Assembly: GCF_905163445.1 (NCBI RefSeq)
Contig: NC_053183.1
Span: 12,028,001-12,092,000, forward strand
Direction of reading: 5' to 3'
Length of the DNA: 64,000 nucleotides
From: Pararge aegeria
Lineage: Eukaryota > Arthropoda > Insecta > Lepidoptera > Nymphalidae
Positions 23,061-33,747 of the stretch are shown piece by piece (the first letter of the stretch is position 1; each line of letters opens with the position of its first letter). Both the position numbers and the translations under genes were made by a program. The notes beneath the pieces were generated by a model. That model did not search any database. It saw only the letters and a list, made by a program, of their open reading frames with translations, and was not told where the DNA came from.

Positions 23061-24040
23061 GTGATTGGATGATTGAAAAATGGACGTGTAATCGATCCAT
23101 TTTAATTAGACGATCCAATATTTGGATTATTTGTTGAAACTTTACTATACAGTTGTGAATATCCTCAATTATGCATCTAAATTTTTTTTTTGTTTTATTG
23201 TTTTTCCAAACCAATTCTGCTAATCTATATCTCTGCGAATTTTCTTTCGCTGGGCCCAAATCCGTACAAATAATAGGACGAGAAAATGGTGAAAAATGGT
23301 TATAAAATTAGCCCGTAGCGTAAATATTAACTCTACTTAAAAATACCAGGGTTCCCAGTTCCCAAATGATGGGAACGTATTTTTTTTCTGTAGCGTCAGA
23401 GAACAGGGTTATTAATCTAAACAACTACAGAACACTGAGTTGTAACTTTTCGGTACTCTAGGCACTCCAAGATGCAAGTTAATTCCGGATTTTCATTAGG
23501 TCGAAAAGTCAGCTTGGAAATAGTCAGCTTGAAGATGGGACGGGCACATCAATATCAAATTGATGTTCTTTGCCCAAAGATTCAAGAATTGCTCCATATT
23601 ATGAAGACTAACTTGTCCTATATAAAGCTGGAGTCTGTGCTAGGGCACCAAGGAGAGCACTTCTAGCTTGTCAGAAGCTTTTTCTATGCTTTCTAAAGAA
23701 CTCTTTTCTCGAGTTCGTATATCGAACCTTTTCTGAAAGTCACCAATGTTTTTTACAGTGATAAGTAATATTTAAAAAAGATGTTTAAGAGTTTATTTTT
23801 AGGAAAAAAATATTTTTATTTTAAAGACCTGTAAGGCCTTTAAATGTTGCTTGTATTTTCACAGAAACGCAATTTCGTCTTTATTTCAACTACCCTTTGA
23901 AGGGAGTATTATAAACATTATTATATATATATACATAAGTAATAAACAGTAAATAAAAAAATCTATTTATTTTTATCGGCATTCAAACGAGTAATTGCTT
24001 ATTTACTAAGAAGATTCAACGGAACAGTCAGTTGATAAAA
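23061..24040. other. No supported gene
   Basis: The 64-codon open frame at 23472-23666 (plus) has no known domain. No repeat ends are recognised. Confidence 0.4.
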
Positions 24041-24043
24041 TTG

Positions 24044-24200
24044 TCGCACACAGCGCGGCCCTTTTTACGAAATGGCCTGCAAATATCCTATTTTCTTGAG
24101 CCCTGCTCAAGGCCTTTTTGGCATTTATCCATGTATATTCGGGAGTTGCCAACTTTCTAGGAGAGTAGGAATTGATTTACCAATGCACAGAGCTTTGTGG
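24044..24200 (+). repeat. Unclassified repeat, copy 1
   Basis: 'cgcacacagcgcggcccttt', 'ttacgaaatggcctgcaaat' and 'attttcttgagccctgctca' match the segment at 24925-25025 in order, with substitutions. The repeat class is unknown. Confidence 0.6.
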
Positions 24201-24924
24201 CGAGGCAACGCAAATTAAATACACAGTTATAAATATATTTCTAATGTACGGAAGCTTGATTATAACATATGCAAAATACCGTTAACGAAATCTATGTAGT
24301 TTGTATAAAGCGTTACGTATAGTCTCTTTTGGTACAAGAACTTCAAAGTAAACACGATGTTACAATGTGATTTTATTTATGTAAACTCTATAATTCCAAA
24401 CCACTACAAGTTAAAGAAATAAAAGAAGGAAGACACACGAATATATCTATTACTATATACTAGGCTATCACTATATATAATAAAAAAGTAAACTTTATCA
24501 ATTCTCCCGCTGCGCGCTGTTCGCGGAGTATAGCAAATTAAGCTTCATTTTCATAATACAATTGAAATTTTGTATATCTGAGATTTCGAGCTAGCATAGG
24601 CAAATCTTGATAAAGATGAAAAATTATATTAATTTTACATTATTATACATAATATTTACGTTTGATTGACTATTTAGTCAGTACAGGCAACAAAGCAACT
24701 CGTTAGCGTACTTTCTTTTGGTTTGAAATCTTACTGAAATAAAATGTAGCTAAAAATGTAGATTTCTACATGTAAGAGATTTTTAGAAATCGATCATACA
24801 GTTTGTAAGGTAAGTAATTCATTACATAGAAACATATAAAAATATAATGTTTCCTCTTTATTTTATTAGTATTGATATAAACAAAAACGTTAAAAGTGGA
24901 CACTGTTGTATAGTGAACAACCGC

Positions 24925-25025
24925 CTGCCACGCACAGCGGGGCTCTTTTAACGAAATAGCCTGCGAATCTCTAATTTTCTTGCTCAAGCATGCCCTTTAC
25001 TTATTCATGCATGTAGGGGGTGGGG
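24925..25025 (+). repeat. Unclassified repeat, copy 2
   Basis: 'cgcacagcggggctctttta', 'acgaaatagcctgcgaatct' and 'ctaattttcttgctcaag' parallel copy 1. The copy runs directly into an open frame at 25020. Confidence 0.6.
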
Positions 25026-25283
25026 AAATGTCGGTTGCTACGCCAATTTTCTGCGAATTCAAAGATTAACTTTCTCTTTGAGTACATAAAGTACAATGCC
25101 ATTCATTATTTCAAAAATTGGTCAGTAAATGAGTTCGCTTTGGGCATAAATCTCCCATTTTATAATACCCTTTATATGTTATTCAAGAGAGGTCTTATAA
25201 ATAAGCGTGGAATTAATTTGAAACAGACTGGTAAAGAGTGGTACTGGTACAGAGGTAAAATCAACTTTACCATTTCAATATAG
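25020..25283 (+). CDS. Unrecognised 87-residue open frame, possibly transposon-derived
   Basis: The predicted protein is rich in aromatic and basic residues, with segments 'FLFEYIKYNAIHYFKNWS' and 'LKQTGKEWYWYRGKINFT'. No family is recognised. It starts inside the repeat at 24925, which makes an origin within a mobile element more likely than a host gene. There is no TATA-like element or poly(A) signal placed to support an independent gene. It could be chance, although the composition is less low-complexity than most open frames in this window. Confidence 0.25.
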   Translation: MGKCRLLRQFSANSKINFLFEYIKYNAIHYFKNWSVNEFALGINLPFYNTLYMLFKRGLINKRGINLKQTGKEWYWYRGKINFTISI

Positions 25284-25319
25284 CATTTGACGTAACTTCG
25301 TAGATATTTCAGAATTTAA

Positions 25320-26040
25320 ATAAAATAATAAATAAAATAAAAAGCCTTTTATTTCTTGCATTCCATAGTACAATTTCATTTACAGTGTGCATATAGAATA
25401 GATTAGAAATAAATAAATTAAAATTAATGTGATTATGATTAGCAAATAATTACAATATAATAATAATATATTCAAATCCATTTTATTTTTGTAGTTTAAT
25501 TTAAAAATGTATAAGTAAATTCATTAGTTGTCGATTTAAGTTAGTGTTATAATTTGCATAACATCTTCGCAGTAATCAATTTAATGTTTTTTTAGCAACA
25601 ACCCTCTCCATGAAAGGTAAAGGCCTCCTCCAGAGAAGACCAGTACTCTCTATTCTCTGCCGCTCGTAACCAATGAGGACCTGCTACTTTTATGATATCG
25701 TCTACCCAGCGTGCATTTGGTCTTCCTCTCTTTCTCTGTCCTAGTGGGCCTGTCCATTGTGTTGTCTTTCTTGTCCATCTGTCGTCGCTTAGCCTCGCTA
25801 CGTGACCAGCCCATCGCCATTTGAGCTTTTGTGAATAATTGAGAGCGTCAATGGCTTGAGTTTTCTGTCTTATATGAGTGTGGCGGATCTTTTGGATTTT
25901 CCTTATTTTCATAATGCTCCTCTCCATACTCCTTTGGCTGGATATAATTTTGTTTTTTACTTTTCTGGTAAATTTCCAAGTTTGGCAGGCGTATGTTAAT
26001 GAGGGCAGTAGGCAGGTGTTCATGACTCTCGTATTTCAGA
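25320..26040 (-). pseudogene. RTE-like LINE ORF2 C-terminus and 3' tail
   Basis: A 143-residue minus-strand frame (25592-26023) covers the end of an RTE-type reverse transcriptase polyprotein. It has 'LLPSLTYACQTWKFTRK' (end of the RT region), then 'KLKWRWAGHVARLSDDRWT', 'GQRKRGRPNARWVDDIIKV' and 'AGPHWLRAAENREYWSSLEE', ending soon after 'EAFTFHG'. This is the standard order for the clade. An AT-rich 3'UTR follows, with tail 'aaaagccttttatttcttgc' (plus strand) at 25338-25360. The endonuclease and most of the RT are missing, so the copy is 5' truncated. Of the three copies of this subfamily here it is the longest and least damaged. The 'M' start is arbitrary. Confidence 0.88.
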
Positions 26041-26750
26041 ATTTATAGTGGTAAAATCTACCGATGTCTGGCGCGAACCGAACCTAGTACCTCCTAGGAT
26101 CTAACTCAACAATTGAACATGCATGCTATATAAATAAACAAGGAACAGATATAAAGATTAATTCACTGAAATTGGATGTTGAAAAAATTAACCACATGGA
26201 AACAAACTAAGAACCTTGTTTTTGAACGTCGGTTAAAAATCAATGTATCATACAAAGTTATATAACTGAAATAATAAATCCAGAAGTTCTTTATAGATAT
26301 AACTGTCGAATCCCTAGCGATTCCGTACTCCATATTTTTGTATTATTCCTGCTTTAAGTTGTTCACACTATCGCACACGGGGGAGCGTTCGAAACTTTTC
26401 TGAAAAGGTAGTTTTAATATAACGCCAGTCGTCGGGCCCAAGGCTAATTAGAATACCACCGTTTAATTATAACGACTAATAAGCTGAGGTGCGCAGTGAC
26501 AAAAGGCTTAGCAGGAGTTTCTATGAATAAATTACCAAAGGGTGCAGCTGCGATGATTTTAATACGCGTTTTATTCAGCCCACACAAAAATTTCTTCCAA
26601 TTTTATAATTGGAGCTACTGAATTTATAGGTTTTATTTTTGGAAAAGTAGTGCTATTTTACAACTGGATTCAGTGGGTCGATTGCGAAACGTTGTCATTA
26701 TGACTGTCATCAACACAGTCACCCACGCTGGCCAAATGCGGCATGTGGAT
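26041..26750. other. No feature seen apart from a SINE-like scrap
   Basis: 'cacccacgctggccaaatgcgg' minus its last bases, near 26720, resembles an inverted SINE or LINE tail phrase. Nothing else was found. Confidence 0.35.
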
Positions 26751-26751
26751 T

Positions 26752-26925
26752 GATATTTATTTTTATTTATTTATACACCACAAATAGTAAAAAAGAACAA
26801 TGGACACAACAAAAATAAACTTTACTTATCGGCCGGCCTTATCGCTTAGTAGCGATCTCTTCCAGGCAACCTTAGGATTAGGAAAACCAAGGGAAACCGA
26901 TTGGTGGGGTGTATTATTATTATAT
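26752..26925 (-). mobile_element. LINE 3' tail
   Basis: 'tttatttttatttatttata', 'caccacaaatagtaaaaaag', 'agcgatctcttccaggcaac' and 'cttaggattaggaaaacc' read as the inverted tail and 3'UTR of a lepidopteran LINE. No ORF remnant is attached. Confidence 0.5.
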
Positions 26926-27004
26926 ACATACTTACGAACAATTACACACTAATACTTATCAAGATTACACACATAAAATACTAATAATAATAAATATAAA
27001 AAAT

Positions 27005-27176
27005 AATGAGATACTAGATACTTTCAGAACTCTCAGGCATGCATATTTCCTCGTGATGCTTCCCTTCACCGCTATACTGAATTGCTTAAAAATCATATAA
27101 ATCCAAAAAGTCTGAGGTGCTGGGGAACGTAGCCGGCAGTGATAGCCTGGAGATTAGAACCCTCCAGGCTATCACT
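27005..27176 (-). repeat. SINE family A, 3' truncated
   Basis: Minus-strand order: 'gtgatagcctggaggg' head, 'agcaattcagtatagcggtg', 'catcacgaggaaatatgcat', then the sequence stops. The head carries a 14-bp inverted repeat (27139-27152 with 27162-27175, 'gtgatagcctggag'), so box A is present in both orientations. Confidence 0.7.
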
Positions 27177-27186
27177 TCATTAGAGT

Positions 27187-27501
27187 CATCATCATCATCA
27201 TATCAACCCATTACCCGCCCACCACAGGGCACGGGTCTCCTCCCACAGTGAGAAGGGTTTAAGCCGTGATCTTTCCACGCTTGCACAGTATGGATTAATG
27301 GACTCCACAAACCTTTGAGAACATTATGGAGAACTTTCAGGCATGCCGGTTTCCTCACGATGTTTTCCTTCACCGTTGTTGCAACTGATATTTTAATTGC
27401 TTAAAATGTTCATAACTTAGAAAAGTGAGAGGTGCGCCCGGGATTCGATCTCGGCCGCACCGAAAGTGAAGCCGAAGCCGCAACCACAAGGCTATCAACG
27501 T
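27187..27501 (-). repeat. SINE family A, near full length
   Basis: Minus strand: 'gttgatagccttgtggttg' head, B-box-like 'gagatcgaatcccgg', 'ggaaaacatcgtgaggaaac', 'tggtgggcgggtaatgggtt' and a 'gatgatgatgatgac' tail at about 27187-27200. It lies directly beside the truncated copy at 27005, in the same orientation. Confidence 0.88.
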
Positions 27502-29480
27502 TCATAAGAGTAAGTACTTAGCATTATTTCGTTAAAGTGTAATAACCTGCAGTGCAGTCGCAAAAGGATTAGAAGAAATGAATAGGTGTTCTAGCGGTAA
27601 CTTTGATAAAGTACCTAAGTACTCACAACCTAGTTATGCCAACATTTTCCTAAATATACTGCAACAACATAGTAAGCGCCTAGTTAAAGAGTGCAATCAC
27701 TTTCCTAAGTGAAACTGGCATTTGAAATAAAAATTGAAAATATCTCACAAAATGCCTGCTCTTTATCTCACGACAGCTCTCTCAAACTCCCAGATAAATA
27801 TCGGGCTTATACTTATACTTTGAAAGTAAAACACAGTATGAAGTTGATTTACCGGGAACAAGAAAGCGTTCTTATTGTTTAAGCCCGGTTATATAAATGA
27901 GAAGAAATACGGGATTACCGTAAGTTTAGGTAAATTTACATTTTTATATTCCGGATGGGTACGTTTTTTGTGTTCTACTTTTAGCGTTTTCACCTTTTTA
28001 GGGTTCCACATAAGAACCCAATACTATGATACGCCTATCTGTCTATGTGTTCGTTTGTTCGCCTGCCACGGGGCAAAGCCGTAAATTTACTCTTACTTGT
28101 TAGCAGAAAACGTGTACCTTTGGCGGTAAGGCAAAAGTACACGTATAAGGCAAATAATAAAAAAAAAGTTAAACCTTACCCTGTTTAAAAAGTCACACAC
28201 AGGTTATTAATAACACATAGGTTTTATTTGAACCTGCTCTATCTAAACAAAGGTAAAGTTTTAAAAATTTGGTAACAAAAATAGCAAAACTTTAAATAAT
28301 AAAGGAAGGATATCTTGTACTACATCTAGATAGGATAAATAACAATTTCATTCAATCGCACCCGGCGAGTGCCACTGGGTGATAAACCAACACTGACTGT
28401 CTGCATATTTATCTGTCACAGGGATATAACTTGGTGTACGGGTGCGGTATCCGTGAGTTATTTCGCAGATTACGAGCATGCCATCTATCTCGTTATTTAC
28501 TAGAAGAATTACAGGAGTAAAACACTTCCAAACTTGTAATCTTGCTACATAATTTAGGTATCTATGCGCCAAGGCGCCTCAATATGATTTCGTCAACAGT
28601 TGGTGGAGTTTGCAGTTCATCAGGTTAAAGTTCTCTTTAGTTATGCTATACAACTTCTCTAAATTACCTATTGTTCTTGCCTCTTCCCAGACATGCTAAC
28701 AGTTATAGATGAAATCGAGTCAACTATGAATGCGAATGTTTATGATCTTCAACATTCTGTTATGAAATTTAAAACCTAAATGTCTGTATTGATAATATTT
28801 CAATAAAACTTTTAACTAAACTAATTTCTATAAATGCCTACGTCGAATGGTGCCAAGAATGCTAGCTGTATCACCACTCTGAACAGCTAGGCTGATTCTT
28901 TACGCTAAAAATGAAACAGCCCTTCTCTCACCAGATGAGGCAATCAACCGCGGCGTATTTTTGTATGTCTCGAAAGAAGTTTTTAGCACTAAGACTCCAT
29001 GGGGCAGGGTCTTCACGGCAAATAAAACAATTCAGAGGGTTACAATTTTGCATACTAACTCCAAAAACGGCAATTTAAAATAGGTTAAATGTTATAAATC
29101 CTGATTAGGTAAATAACACCCTAGAAGCCTTCTAAAACTGGCGAAAGAGATAAAAAACAAATATGCAAGTATGCTTGGCGAATTGATGAAGACGAAGATT
29201 GCTTAGCGCCACCGCCATCAATATTCCAGATACCCACATTGCAAATATTGTTTTACTAGGTACAAATTTTGATGGCGTTTTTACTTATAGGTTTGTGTCC
29301 GTCCGTTGGTCGGGACTGAAGCAAGGCTGCAACCATGAAGGAATATCTACGGTGAGCATTCGGCACAGGCTGCTGTTTTACTAGGCCTGGAAAATCTCTT
29401 TTGGTACGTAAGACAGAGAATGTACTAGACTGAGACCACTTACGTCAGATGCGTTTATACGTACGCTTCGTAGGGCCTTA
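27502..29480. other. Mostly unassigned DNA with one repeat scrap
   Basis: 27995-28080 ('tttttagggttccacataag') resembles the inverted end of the 'ggccaagtgcga' repeat seen at 7660. The 74-codon minus-strand frame at 28348-28572 has no recognised domain. Nothing else is supported. Confidence 0.35.
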
Positions 29481-29515
29481 GAGTGTAAATAAAAAGTGAG
29501 AACATTGACCACTGC

Positions 29516-30785
29516 CTATGCCACGTGATTGACCGTGGGCCCCATGCGTTGCTTGCGGTCCAAGTAGCAACTAGCCTCCCAAATGCCGTACACTCGAAGT
29601 TGTGACCTTCGAAAGGCCGCTGTCTGGCACGTCACGCGATAAAACGTAGTGGCTATGCACAGCTTCTGATCGATGTAGTAACCTAGATACCATACTGTGA
29701 TCTTCCACTTTACATTGTGGCCTCTGGGCGGCTGCCATCTAACACGTCACGTGATAAACCATAGTGGCTATGTACAGCTTCAGATTGATGTAGCAACGCA
29801 GTTACCGTACCGAGATCTTCCTCTCTACGTTCTGGCTTCCGGACAGACGTTGCCTGATCCGTCAGGTCATTGATTGTGGGGACCCTGCACAGAATCTGAT
29901 TGATGTAGCCACCCAAATACCGTACCGAGGTCTTTCACTCTATGTTGTCGCCTCTGAAAGGCTGCTATCATGCACGTCACGCGATAAACCGTAGTGGCTA
30001 TGCACATCTTCTGATCGATGTAGTAACCTAGATACCATACTGAGATCTTCCACTTTACATTGTGGCCTCTGGGCGGCTGCCATCTAACACGTCACGTGAT
30101 AAACCATAGTGGCTATGTACAGCTTCAGATTGATGTAGCAACGCAGTTACCGTACCGAGATCTTCCTCTCTACGTTATGGCTTCCGGACAGACGTTGCCT
30201 GATCCGTCAGGTTATTGATTGTGGGGACCCTGCACAGAATCTGATTGATGTAGCCACCCAAATACCGTACCGAGGTCTTTCACTCTATGTTGTCGCCTCT
30301 GAAAGGCTGCTATCATGCACGTCACGCGATAAACCGTAGTGGCTATGCACATCTTCTGATCGATGTAGTAACCTAGATACCATACTGAGATCTTCCACTT
30401 TACATTGTGGCCTCTGGGCGGCTGCCATCTAACACGTCACGTGATAAACCATAGTGGCTATGTACAGCTTCAGATCGATGTAGCAACGCAGTTACCGTAC
30501 CGAGATCTTCCTCTCTACGTTCTGGCTTCCGGAGAGCCGTGGATTGATCTAGCAACCCAGATACAATGCTATGCTTTTCCAACCTAAGTGGCGTGGCCGC
30601 TGTCTGGCACTTCACGCGACTGACCGTGCGGGCCATACACAGTTTCGAATAAATGTAGGGACCTAGATACCGTACCGAGATTTTCAACTCTACGTTGCGG
30701 CCTCTGAGAGGCCGCTGTCTAACACATCACGCGATAAACCATAGTGGCTATGTACAGCTTCGTAACGATATTCAGTTATGGCTTT
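29516..30785. repeat. Tandem satellite: 115-bp monomers in a 345-bp higher-order repeat
   Basis: Monomers are anchored by 'gtcac/gtcag' at 29631, 29746, 29861, 29976, 30091, 30206, 30321 and 30436, exactly 115 bp apart. Three monomer types alternate: type 1 with 'gtcacgcgataaa' and 'atcttctgatcgatgtagta', type 2 with 'gtcacgtgataaaccatagt', type 3 with 'gatccgtcagg' and 'tgattgtggggaccctgcac'. This gives a 345-bp higher-order unit, and 29976-30320 and 30321-onward are nearly identical. Diverged or truncated monomers flank the array (about 29520, and 30611 and 30726, again 115 apart). Open frames on both strands repeat with the array and are not genes. Confidence 0.92.
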
Positions 30786-30809
30786 TCAGTATATGTATGC
30801 AGAATACGT

Positions 30810-31000
30810 ACCCGTGTAGGTGGCCCCCGTGGTACTATCGGCTAAGTCGGGGCGGGCAGGCGCGCCGCCGCCCGCATGCTATCAGCTGGCCGGCGCAGCC
30901 ATCTCGCCCGCACGTGCCTCCACTCACCGCCTTGCGCCTGCGGCAAACATTGGCTTTAACGTATTTGTTATCGATAACAGCAAAGAAAACTTGGTCGGTA
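30810..31000. promoter_or_regulatory. GC- and CpG-rich block with DRE-like palindrome
   Basis: The block contains 'ggggcgggcaggcgcgccgc' and many CpGs, sharply different from the AT-rich surroundings. At 30967-30978 lies the 12-bp palindrome GTTATCGATAAC. It contains TATCGATA, the DNA replication-related element bound by DREF in insect promoters. The block begins where the satellite ends. It could be a promoter, or the end of the element that carries the satellite. No downstream coding exon is recognised. Confidence 0.3.
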
Positions 31001-31920
31001 TAGGCACTACAACTACGCTAATACTAAAAGCGCGCAAGTAACTACATTTTATTTTATTTGTTACCTATGTTCCACTTCGATCTTGATTAAATCTGGCACA
31101 GAGATAGTATCCTTGAGACGGATAGTAACGAAATAACAAACGAAAACTGTTTTCCCGGGATTCACAAAAACAACCTTTGTTAAATTGACATGGAACTGGT
31201 AAACCTTACTTGACAAAATAGACATCTTCTTAGCTCGCGTCTAATTATACGTATTGCTATTCAAAATAATGAAATTAATGAATTTGAAGCAACAGCCAGT
31301 TTGTTATAAGGCATTTACTTCTTATGCAGGTTGTTTAGCATCTAGCGGCGGCTTACTAAGGGTTAATTCAATCAGTTCAGAAAAGTACCAAAAAGGCTTC
31401 AATCAAGCTTCAAACCTAGCTAAACAGTTCGTTTAAAAATCTTCAAATTCAAATTAAGAACCTACGCCTTCTAAGTTTTTCTTTTTAATACATACCGAGA
31501 TTTATACCTAGATAAAACACGTATAGATATATTCTTAAAGCTCAAGATATTATTAAACTGTGGCATAACAAAACGTTACGTACACATTATATTCTTAGTC
31601 GGTCAAGAATAGCGGCGCACTCTACGGGGGTACAAACCGAAGCTAAAATGAGAGCAGTATGCCGCAGCCCGGTCGATATTTATTTATTATTACTCTGTCG
31701 CTGCCCCCGACATATCCTCGCTATTTTTAATTTAGAACTGTACATGAAATTACCTACTAACGATCTCACGAAACACGGGAAAGATTTAAAGACTAGTTAG
31801 ATTTAAAATATTATATATACTTAGATCTAAGTGTGCACTTGGTATTAAAATAGATAGAAGTTAGTTTCCTTAGCGGCCTAAGAAGGTGACGCTAGTTGAT
31901 ATGCAGAAACCAATAATTTT
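31001..31920. other. No feature seen
   Basis: Open frame 31254-31436 has no recognised domain. The rest is AT-rich. Confidence 0.4.
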
Positions 31921-31924
31921 AACT

Positions 31925-32110
31925 TCTCATTGCTGGACTGCAGGCCTCCTCAACGGAAGGGTTTGCCCACAATAACCAAGCTGGGTTAGTGATTGCAGTG
32001 GGCGGTAGAAGTAGCAAAGAGGACGCTTCTACCCGTTCTTCGTTTTTTCTGCCTTACTAGCCTCGTAAAACAGCGGGTAGAGGAGGAATGTGCCAACTGT
32101 ATTTAAATCC
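31925..32110. repeat. Dispersed repeat family F, copy 1
   Basis: 'cattgctggactgcaggcct', 'gtttgcccacaata', 'gaggacgcttctacccgttc', 'ctagcctcgtaaaacagcgg' and 'gtagaggaggaatg' occur in the same order, diverged, at 52587-52745. The phrases are typical of lepidopteran SINE/LINE 3' regions. Confidence 0.55.
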
Positions 32111-32342
32111 GCCATCACCACTCGTTCCAAAAACGAAATGTAATTCATTGGTCAGATTCGTCGTGTTTCGTTATGATTGGGCAAACTTTAGTTTTTTTAA
32201 TATTCGTAACAGTCCGAATAAATTTAAAGGGAAAAGAAATAAGAAAAGTGCTCGTGCAGTTAGAAAATACGCAAACAGACTGTATTTTTTTTGTTATTAT
32301 TCTATTAACTTAAGGCCATCAGGAAAGTGAGCTAGCAAGTTA

Positions 32343-32605
32343 TAATAATAGGGTATCTAATCTTAGTTTATTATTAAATTAATTTAATTAACTTAAAATT
32401 TCACTTAATAATTTAATATTTATTTTAATTTTATATTTTATTTATTAAATACTGAAATCATTTAATTTAATTTTTGTATAACCGCAACTGCTGGCACAAA
32501 ATTGGTTATTAATTTTTATATTACTAAATCTTAATTTCTTAAATTTTTGAACTTATTAAAAACCTTTTTTGTATAAATCAACACTTATACAAACTTAAAC
32601 AACGC
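32343..32605 (-). pseudogene. Nuclear mitochondrial insertion: 12S rRNA (rrnS) fragment
   Basis: The plus strand carries 'ataatagggtatctaatctt' followed by 'agttta', the complement of the conserved 12S rRNA core AAACTAGGATTAGATACCC. Further on is 'gtataaccgcaactgctggc', the well-known conserved block from the 5' part of insect mitochondrial 12S, and then 'aaatcttaatttcttaaat' and 'tttttgaacttattaaaaac'. Order and spacing fit an insect mitochondrial small-subunit gene read on the minus strand. Extreme AT-richness fits mitochondrial origin. The remainder of the gene is absent and the flanks are nuclear repeats, so this is a NUMT about 260 bp long. Borders are approximate. Confidence 0.85.
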
Positions 32606-33419
32606 GAAACACCGGGTCTCTAAAAGACGCCTTAAATATTTAATATCTTGCTCGAAATCGTTTTACGCATTCGGCATTTTGGCGCTCCTTGTCACTTTGC
32701 GTCTAGAGAGACAATTTATCTCGCTCTAACCCAGATCAGCCCTAACAACAGAAAGCCAAAGAAATCTCAGAAATCGAAAGTACTTCAGTATGAAAGTGTC
32801 TGGTTTTTTTTTCACGCCTAAACCACTTGGCAGATTACGATACATAAGACAAGGAAATTAGATTCCCCTGGAATGACTCAGTATAGATACTTTTTAGCCC
32901 GGGAAAACAGGGGTTTCACGCGGGATCTGAATAAAACCATCACGCTACGGGTATAGCAAGTAATTTTTATGAAAATTCACTTACACAAAAATTAAATAGG
33001 CATCGAAATGCAATATAACTCGTTACATGAGTGTTCAACGTAAGATAAAATGTTACGAGGTACATTTAGCAACGGAAATATGAATATTAAAAATATTTCA
33101 GCAATCCACGCTATATGGAGAGACGTAAAACTGTCGGTCGGTCTAAAAACGTGGAACTTTCGACCTGCACGAAATATTCGCTTGGCATTTTTGGATAACC
33201 GTCAACAATTTTAAGGTGAACGCGATGCGATATACTCAGAAGCTATTATAGGGTGTAGGCTCATGGTACTGGGATCAGATCCATTTTCATAAGTAATGTA
33301 AGTAAGTAGCTGAACATCACTTTTCTTCCTCCTTGTTTAATGATAATCGTGGAAATTTTATGATGATTGTTACAGCCGTTTCCAAAAAACTTACACTAGC
33401 AGTTAAGGGTTCTCTGCAA
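32606..33419. other. Mostly unassigned, with one Helitron-like fragment
   Basis: 32780-32950 ('cacgcctaaaccacttggca', 'agcccgggaaaacaggggtt', 'tcacgcggg') resembles interior and end phrases of CTAG-ended repeats. The rest shows nothing. Confidence 0.4.
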
Positions 33420-33498
33420 GTTAGCTCCTAACTGCTATCTAACCTGGTGGTCAGTGATGATGCAGTATAAAATGCTAACGGGCTAACCTGTTAGGAGT
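33420..33498 (-). repeat. SINE family C 3' fragment
   Basis: On plus: 'ctaacctggtggtcagtgat', 'gatgcagtataaaatg' and 'cgggctaacctgttaggag'. This is the inverse of the family C 3' end seen at 40235-40310. Confidence 0.7.
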
Positions 33499-33509
33499 CC
33501 TCATATAAA

Positions 33510-33743
33510 CCAAATACCGGCCCTCTACAAGGCACGGGTCTCCTCCCACAAAGAGAAGGGGTAGTCCACCACGCTAGCCCAGTGCGAATTGATGGACTCA
33601 CATTGATACACCTTTGAGAACATCATCGAGAACTCTTAGGCATGCAAGTTTCCTCACGATGTTTTTTTTTACTGTTGATACTTTTTTTGTACAAGTGATA
33701 TTTGAATTACTTTAAACGCACATAACTTAGAAAATTTAACATC
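33510..33743 (-). repeat. SINE family A, 5' part missing
   Basis: On plus: 'ggcacgggtctcctcccaca', 'gcatgcaagtttcctcacga', 'tgttttt...ctgttgata' and 'cgcacataacttagaaaat'. The tRNA-like head is absent; the element stops at the start of the family B copy that follows. Confidence 0.8.
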
Positions 33744-33747
33744 AGCA

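Noticed and set aside
29710..30687. Open frames of 60-95 codons on both strands
   Set aside because: They recur with the 115-bp satellite period and end where the array degenerates; the peptides have no known domain. They are by-products of the tandem repeat.
29516..30785. CRISPR-like array
   Set aside because: There are no short identical repeats separated by unique spacers. The whole 115-bp unit repeats, and the genome is animal.
32088..32330. 80-codon frame with a basic C-terminus
   Set aside because: It overlaps a dispersed repeat and runs up to the mitochondrial insertion; no domain or conserved motif is seen.
32343..32605. A functional rRNA gene
   Set aside because: Only a fragment of mitochondrial 12S is present, flanked by nuclear repeats, so it cannot form a small subunit.
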